The position numbers and the translations under genes are program-made. DNA of 64,000 nucleotides from assembly GCA_919902775.1 (NCBI GenBank), contig CAKKRJ010000010.1, positions 1 through 64,000 on the forward strand, given 5' to 3'. Below the pieces are notes generated by a model. The model did no database searches, had not been told where the DNA came from, and worked only from the letters and a program-made list of their open reading frames with translations. Shown one piece after another: positions 60,721 through 64,000 of this stretch. Each line of letters opens with the position of its first letter. The stretch's first letter is position 1. Source of the DNA: Burkholderiaceae bacterium. Lineage in GTDB: Bacteria > Pseudomonadota > Gammaproteobacteria > Burkholderiales > Burkholderiaceae_C.

Positions 60721-63318
60721 ATGACAAACACCTCTATCGGCGCAACGCCGGGAACAAGCACGCCTGAAAATACCGCTGAAAAGAATCTGACACTTTCGGC
60801 TCAAACCCAAACTTCAACCGATTTAACCGATGTAACCGGATTGCCGACCACCAACGGCGAGTTTTTGTCTGCCATCTTTCAGGGTTTGGCAGACCCCTTG
60901 CGCCCTTTCGTGTTGGGTTTTGGAGGCAAACCGAAAGACCGCAAAGCCTGGGGCGGCGAGGCGTGGCGTGTCGAGAAGAGCCACACGGACAATGCCGCGT
61001 TCAACTGGTATTTCAGTCTGGCCGCTTATGCGCCCGCCGATGACGGCTACCACCGGCGCGAGAAAGACTGTGCGGCGGTCTATGGCGTGATGCTGGACGA
61101 CTTGGGCACCAAGGCCTTGCCGCTGGACCGGCTCGATGCCTGCCCGCCGTCGTATGTGATCGAAACCAGCGAGGGCAATTTTCAGGCGGGCTATCTGTTC
61201 ACCGAGCCGGTGACTGAGTTCGAGAGCATCAAAGACTTGAACAAGAGCATGGTCGAGGCTAGCTTGTGTGACCCTGGAGCCAAGTCGCCCACCACCCGCT
61301 ATGGTCGTCTGCCCTTTGCTAGCAATGGCAAGTCAGACCCCGCGTTTCAATGCAAATTGACGCAGTGGCACCCGAAACGGCGCTACACGGTGGCACAGAT
61401 CATGGACGCGCTGGCACTTGCCCCACCCAAGGCCAAGACCAGCCAAAAGGCCACGCCTGGGCGCAAAGCGACTGCGATTGACCGCAATGCCGAGGATGGC
61501 GTTTACATCCCCCGCCCTGCGGAAAACGAGGTCATTGGCGCTCTCAAAATGCGCGGCCTCTACAAGCAACCGCTGGGCAGTGGCAAACATGATGTGACGT
61601 GCCCCTGGGTGCATGAACACACCGACCAGATTGACCATGGCAGCGCGTATTCAGAGCCTACCGACCTCTACCCCATTGGCTGGTTCAAGTGCCAGCACGG
61701 TCATGGTGACAAGTACCGCACGGGCGCGCTGTTGGAATTCTTGGGTGTGACGTTTACGGCAGCCAAGCACAAGCCCACCATCAAAGCCGAGGCGGGCAAC
61801 ATTGGCAGCATTGCAGACGCTGGTGAACGGGAACTGGCGGCCACCAAACGCTACTACCAGCGCGGCGGATTGATTGTGTCCATTACCACCGACCCTGAAA
61901 GCCGCGAGACGGCTATCAAGCCGGTGTCGCAACCAGCACTACTGCGGGCCTTGTCCGGCTGCGCTATCTGGACCCGGTATGACGCACGCAGTGACGCCGA
62001 CGTGGTGATTGACCCACCACCCAAGCACGTCAACGTGCTGTTTGACTCCGAGGCGTATGCCCACCTGCCAGCCCTGTCTGGCATTGCGCGGCAACCCCAC
62101 TTGCGGCCTGATGGCTCGCTGGTGCGGGATGCCGGTTTTGATGCCCCTACGGGTTTGTTTGGCGTGTTCGACACCCGCTTGTTCAGCGTTCCCGACAAAC
62201 CCACCCGGCAACAGTCACAGGATGCCCTGAAAGAATTGCGCGGCCTGTTTACCGAGTTTGAGTTCAACAACGCGCATGACGAAGCGGCGGCATTGGCGGG
62301 CATCTTGACAGCGGCGATACGGCCCAGCTTGACGACTGCACCGATGTTTCACATCAAGGCCCCGCAAATTGCATCCGGCAAGAGTTATTTGAGCGGGATC
62401 ATTGCCGCCTTCGCCAGTCCGTCCACGCCGTCGGCGATGGCGTTCCCCGGCAATGAGGAAGAGTGCCAGAAGCTTTTGTTAGCGACCCTGCTGACCGCGC
62501 CCGGTGCCGTGGTGTTTGACAACCTGACCACCGACCTGATCCCCTACAAGTCGCTGTGCAGCGCGCTCACTGAGGAATTTTTAACCGGACGTATTCTAGG
62601 AGTGAGCAAGACGGCCACTGTAGGCACGCGGGCATTGTTTCTGTCCAGCGGCAACAACGTGGACGCCGTGAAAGACATGGCACGGAGGTGCATCACCATC
62701 GCCATTGATCCGCAGGTGGAAACACCCGCCGAACGGTTGTTCAAGGGCGACCCGCTGACCACCGTGCGCAAAGATCGGGCGCGGTTTGTCTCGCTGGCCC
62801 TGACCGTGATTCGCGGTTGGCTGGTTTCGGGCGCTGCGCCCACCACCTGCAAACCCATTGCAAGCTATGGCCAGTGGAGCAACTGGGTGCGCCAGCCGCT
62901 GTTGTGGTTGGGCTTGCCAGACCCGGCAAAGCGGGTATTCGAGCAACTGGCACATGACCCCGACCGCGAAACGCTGGGTCGTCTGCTGCACGCATGGAAA
63001 GCGACCTTTGGCACCAGCCCGGCCATGATCCGCGAGTCGGTCGACAAGGCGCTGACCGGCTTTGCCACTGACGAATTGCGCGAGGTTTTGCGGGAGATTG
63101 CCGATGAGCGCGGCGAGATAAACCGCCGACGCCTGGGTAAATGGATTTCCCGCAAGCAAAGTGTGATTGTTGACGGGTTGCGATTTGAGCGCGCCAGTGG
63201 CACCACATCGGCAGAACGTTGGCAGGTCAAGTCCGTGGCATCGGTTACATCGGTAATGTCGGTTCCAGAACCTGAGCTTGCAAAAAGTGTCAATGACATT
63301 TGCGAGGTGGAACTGTGA
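60721..63318 (+). CDS. Primase/helicase-like replication protein of the element
   Basis: 865 residues. The N-terminal region has a primase/RepB-like pattern: FNWYFSLAAYAPADDGYHRREKDCAAVYGVMLDDLG, YVIETSEGNFQAGYLF and TRYGRLPFASNGK. The middle has a possible zinc- or His/Cys-containing motif (CPWVHEHTDQ...WFKCQHGHGDKYR). The C-terminal half is an ATPase-like domain with KAPQIASGKSYLSGIIAAF, which resembles a Walker A that lacks the usual GxxGxGK form, and VVFDNLTTDLIPY as Walker B candidate. It probably supports replication or mobilisation of the element. It has no strong similarity that I can name exactly. Confidence 0.65.
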   Translation: MTNTSIGATPGTSTPENTAEKNLTLSAQTQTSTDLTDVTGLPTTNGEFLSAIFQGLADPLRPFVLGFGGKPKDRKAWGGEAWRVEKSHTDNAAFNWYFSLAAYAPADDGYHRREKDCAAVYGVMLDDLGTKALPLDRLDACPPSYVIETSEGNFQAGYLFTEPVTEFESIKDLNKSMVEASLCDPGAKSPTTRYGRLPFASNGKSDPAFQCKLTQWHPKRRYTVAQIMDALALAPPKAKTSQKATPGRKATAIDRNAEDGVYIPRPAENEVIGALKMRGLYKQPLGSGKHDVTCPWVHEHTDQIDHGSAYSEPTDLYPIGWFKCQHGHGDKYRTGALLEFLGVTFTAAKHKPTIKAEAGNIGSIADAGERELAATKRYYQRGGLIVSITTDPESRETAIKPVSQPALLRALSGCAIWTRYDARSDADVVIDPPPKHVNVLFDSEAYAHLPALSGIARQPHLRPDGSLVRDAGFDAPTGLFGVFDTRLFSVPDKPTRQQSQDALKELRGLFTEFEFNNAHDEAAALAGILTAAIRPSLTTAPMFHIKAPQIASGKSYLSGIIAAFASPSTPSAMAFPGNEEECQKLLLATLLTAPGAVVFDNLTTDLIPYKSLCSALTEEFLTGRILGVSKTATVGTRALFLSSGNNVDAVKDMARRCITIAIDPQVETPAERLFKGDPLTTVRKDRARFVSLALTVIRGWLVSGAAPTTCKPIASYGQWSNWVRQPLLWLGLPDPAKRVFEQLAHDPDRETLGRLLHAWKATFGTSPAMIRESVDKALTGFATDELREVLREIADERGEINRRRLGKWISRKQSVIVDGLRFERASGTTSAERWQVKSVASVTSVMSVPEPELAKSVNDICEVEL

Positions 63319-63665
63319 TCGCGGGTGACTTGATTCGCCAGGCGCAGGCATCGGGGATTGAACTGCGCTTGGTGAGCGGCAAGGTCAAAGCCATTGGCCC
63401 GCGTGAGGCTGTGGTGCGCTTTATCGAACAGCTACGCCAGCACCGTGAGGCGCTGACCCAGGCCCTGCAATGTGAGTTGCACGAGGCATTGCCAGCTACA
63501 CCACCGGCTGACGCAACGCCTGAGCCCACCGACTGGCACGCGCTGGACGCGGCCTACCACGCCCACCACTTCAACTGCCCGACCTGCATCGCCGCCGGGC
63601 GCGGCTCGCGCTACGGACAACGCTGCGGCGCTGGCATGGCGCTGTGGCGGGCGTATTGCGATTGA
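63315..63665 (+). CDS. Small element protein with TubC-like N-terminus and cysteine motifs
   Basis: 116 residues from a GTG that overlaps the upstream stop and has GAGG before it. The N-terminal 45 (AGDLIRQAQASGIELRLVSGKVKAIGPREAVVRFIEQLRQHREAL) match the TubC-type docking fold found near element primases. The C-terminal part HFNCPTCIAAGRGSRYGQRCGAGMALWRAY has three cysteines and a His like a zinc-binding patch. Function unknown. Confidence 0.7.
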   Translation: MIAGDLIRQAQASGIELRLVSGKVKAIGPREAVVRFIEQLRQHREALTQALQCELHEALPATPPADATPEPTDWHALDAAYHAHHFNCPTCIAAGRGSRYGQRCGAGMALWRAYCD

Positions 63666-63692
63666 TCTGAACCCCATTATTGAAAGCCCATT

Positions 63693-64000
63693 ATGAACTC
63701 CACCACGGACACCGCCAGCACCGACACCAGCACCGCGCCCCTGATAACAACGGCTGACCCCAGCCCCCAGCCCTACGAAGTCGTCCGCTTCAACGCCCTC
63801 AAGCACGGCATCCTGAGCCGCTACACCGTGCTCAGCCACGAAAGCCATGCCGACTACGAAAGCCTAGTGAACTCCCTGATGGATGAACACCTGCCTGCTG
63901 GTGCCACAGAGCAACACCTGATTGAAGAACTGGCCAGCGTGATCTGGCGCAAACGCCGGGTGTTGCTAGCCGAAGGGGCCACCATCAATAAGGGCTTGAA
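63693..64000 (+). CDS. Hypothetical element protein, 3' end cut by window
   Basis: Open from ATG 63693 to the window end (102 codons seen). After a Thr/Ser/Pro-rich start the body RFNALKHGILSRYTVLSHES and LIEELASVIWRKRRVLLAEGA match small conserved proteins frequently found on integrated elements in betaproteobacteria. No function is known. The 28-bp gap to the previous gene suggests one operon with the primase. Confidence 0.7.
   Translation, partial: MNSTTDTASTDTSTAPLITTADPSPQPYEVVRFNALKHGILSRYTVLSHESHADYESLVNSLMDEHLPAGATEQHLIEELASVIWRKRRVLLAEGATINKGL

Noticed and set aside
1..64000. CRISPR arrays or IS elements
   Set aside because: No regularly spaced repeats of 20-40 bp were seen, and no transposase is encoded. 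Repeats found are short palindromes only.

Overview
The window looks like chromosome from a chemolithoheterotrophic betaproteobacterium, most likely Burkholderiales/Comamonadaceae. The reasons are the high G+C, the style of the tRNA genes, the SoxCDYZAXB order with a monohaem SoxA, the Bug/TTT-type binding protein, and the short G+C-rich intergenic repeats. The genus cannot be fixed by reading alone. Most long antisense reading frames are shadows of these G+C-rich genes and are not listed.

Region 1 (1-17.5 kb) is a thiosulfate/sulfide oxidation locus. It begins with the 3' part of tRNA-Asn(GTT) and a shared terminator. Reading leftward on the minus strand are soxC-soxD-soxY-soxZ-soxA-soxX-soxB and a DUF4395 membrane protein, with intrinsic terminators inside the run (after soxZ and after soxX). 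Upstream are a FadL-type porin, a DUF302 lipoprotein, small cytochromes c, two rhodaneses, a Crp/Fnr regulator, a SoxS/SoxW-like thioredoxin, a divergent YeeE/YedE transporter, a cytochrome c4, flavocytochrome c sulfide dehydrogenase (fccAB), a periplasmic DsrE-like protein and an ArsR-family regulator with the cysteines of the SqrR/BigR persulfide sensors. A perfect palindrome in front of soxC is a good candidate operator for it.

Region 2 (17.7-46.9 kb) is an accessory catabolic island with four cytoplasmic type-I (formylglycine) sulfatases in two subfamilies, A and B, each present twice. Around them are an acyl-CoA ligase, an MFS carrier, two complete split ThDP decarboxylases of the ComD/ComE type, two GMC oxidoreductases, an aldehyde dehydrogenase, an SDR, a frameshifted TauD-family dioxygenase, an orphan TTT binding protein, an enolase-superfamily enzyme, a one-chain indolepyruvate:ferredoxin oxidoreductase and two Crp/Fnr regulators. 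I read it as an organosulfate (sulfate-ester) degradation island: desulfation, then oxidation of the alcohol to aldehyde and acid, then CoA and 2-oxoacid chemistry. Three promoter regions share a TGTCA-N6-TGACA palindrome, so the island may be one regulon. At 24260-24331 there is a scar joining a sulfatase piece to the tail of a TTT protein gene, evidence that a further sulfatase/TTT module was deleted.

Region 3 (47-58.2 kb) is an IclR-controlled operon: fused hydantoinase/oxoprolinase, a five-gene peptide/opine-type ABC transporter, an ornithine-cyclodeaminase-family enzyme and an NTF2-like protein. It probably imports and opens a cyclic amide or amino-acid derivative.

Region 4 (58.3-64 kb) is the left end of an integrative element. 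It has a 47-nt 3' fragment of tRNA-Pro(GGG) as attachment site with the tRNA's terminator behind it, tandem repeats, a tyrosine integrase, an AlpA-like protein, a primase/helicase-like protein and two small element proteins, the last cut by the window end.
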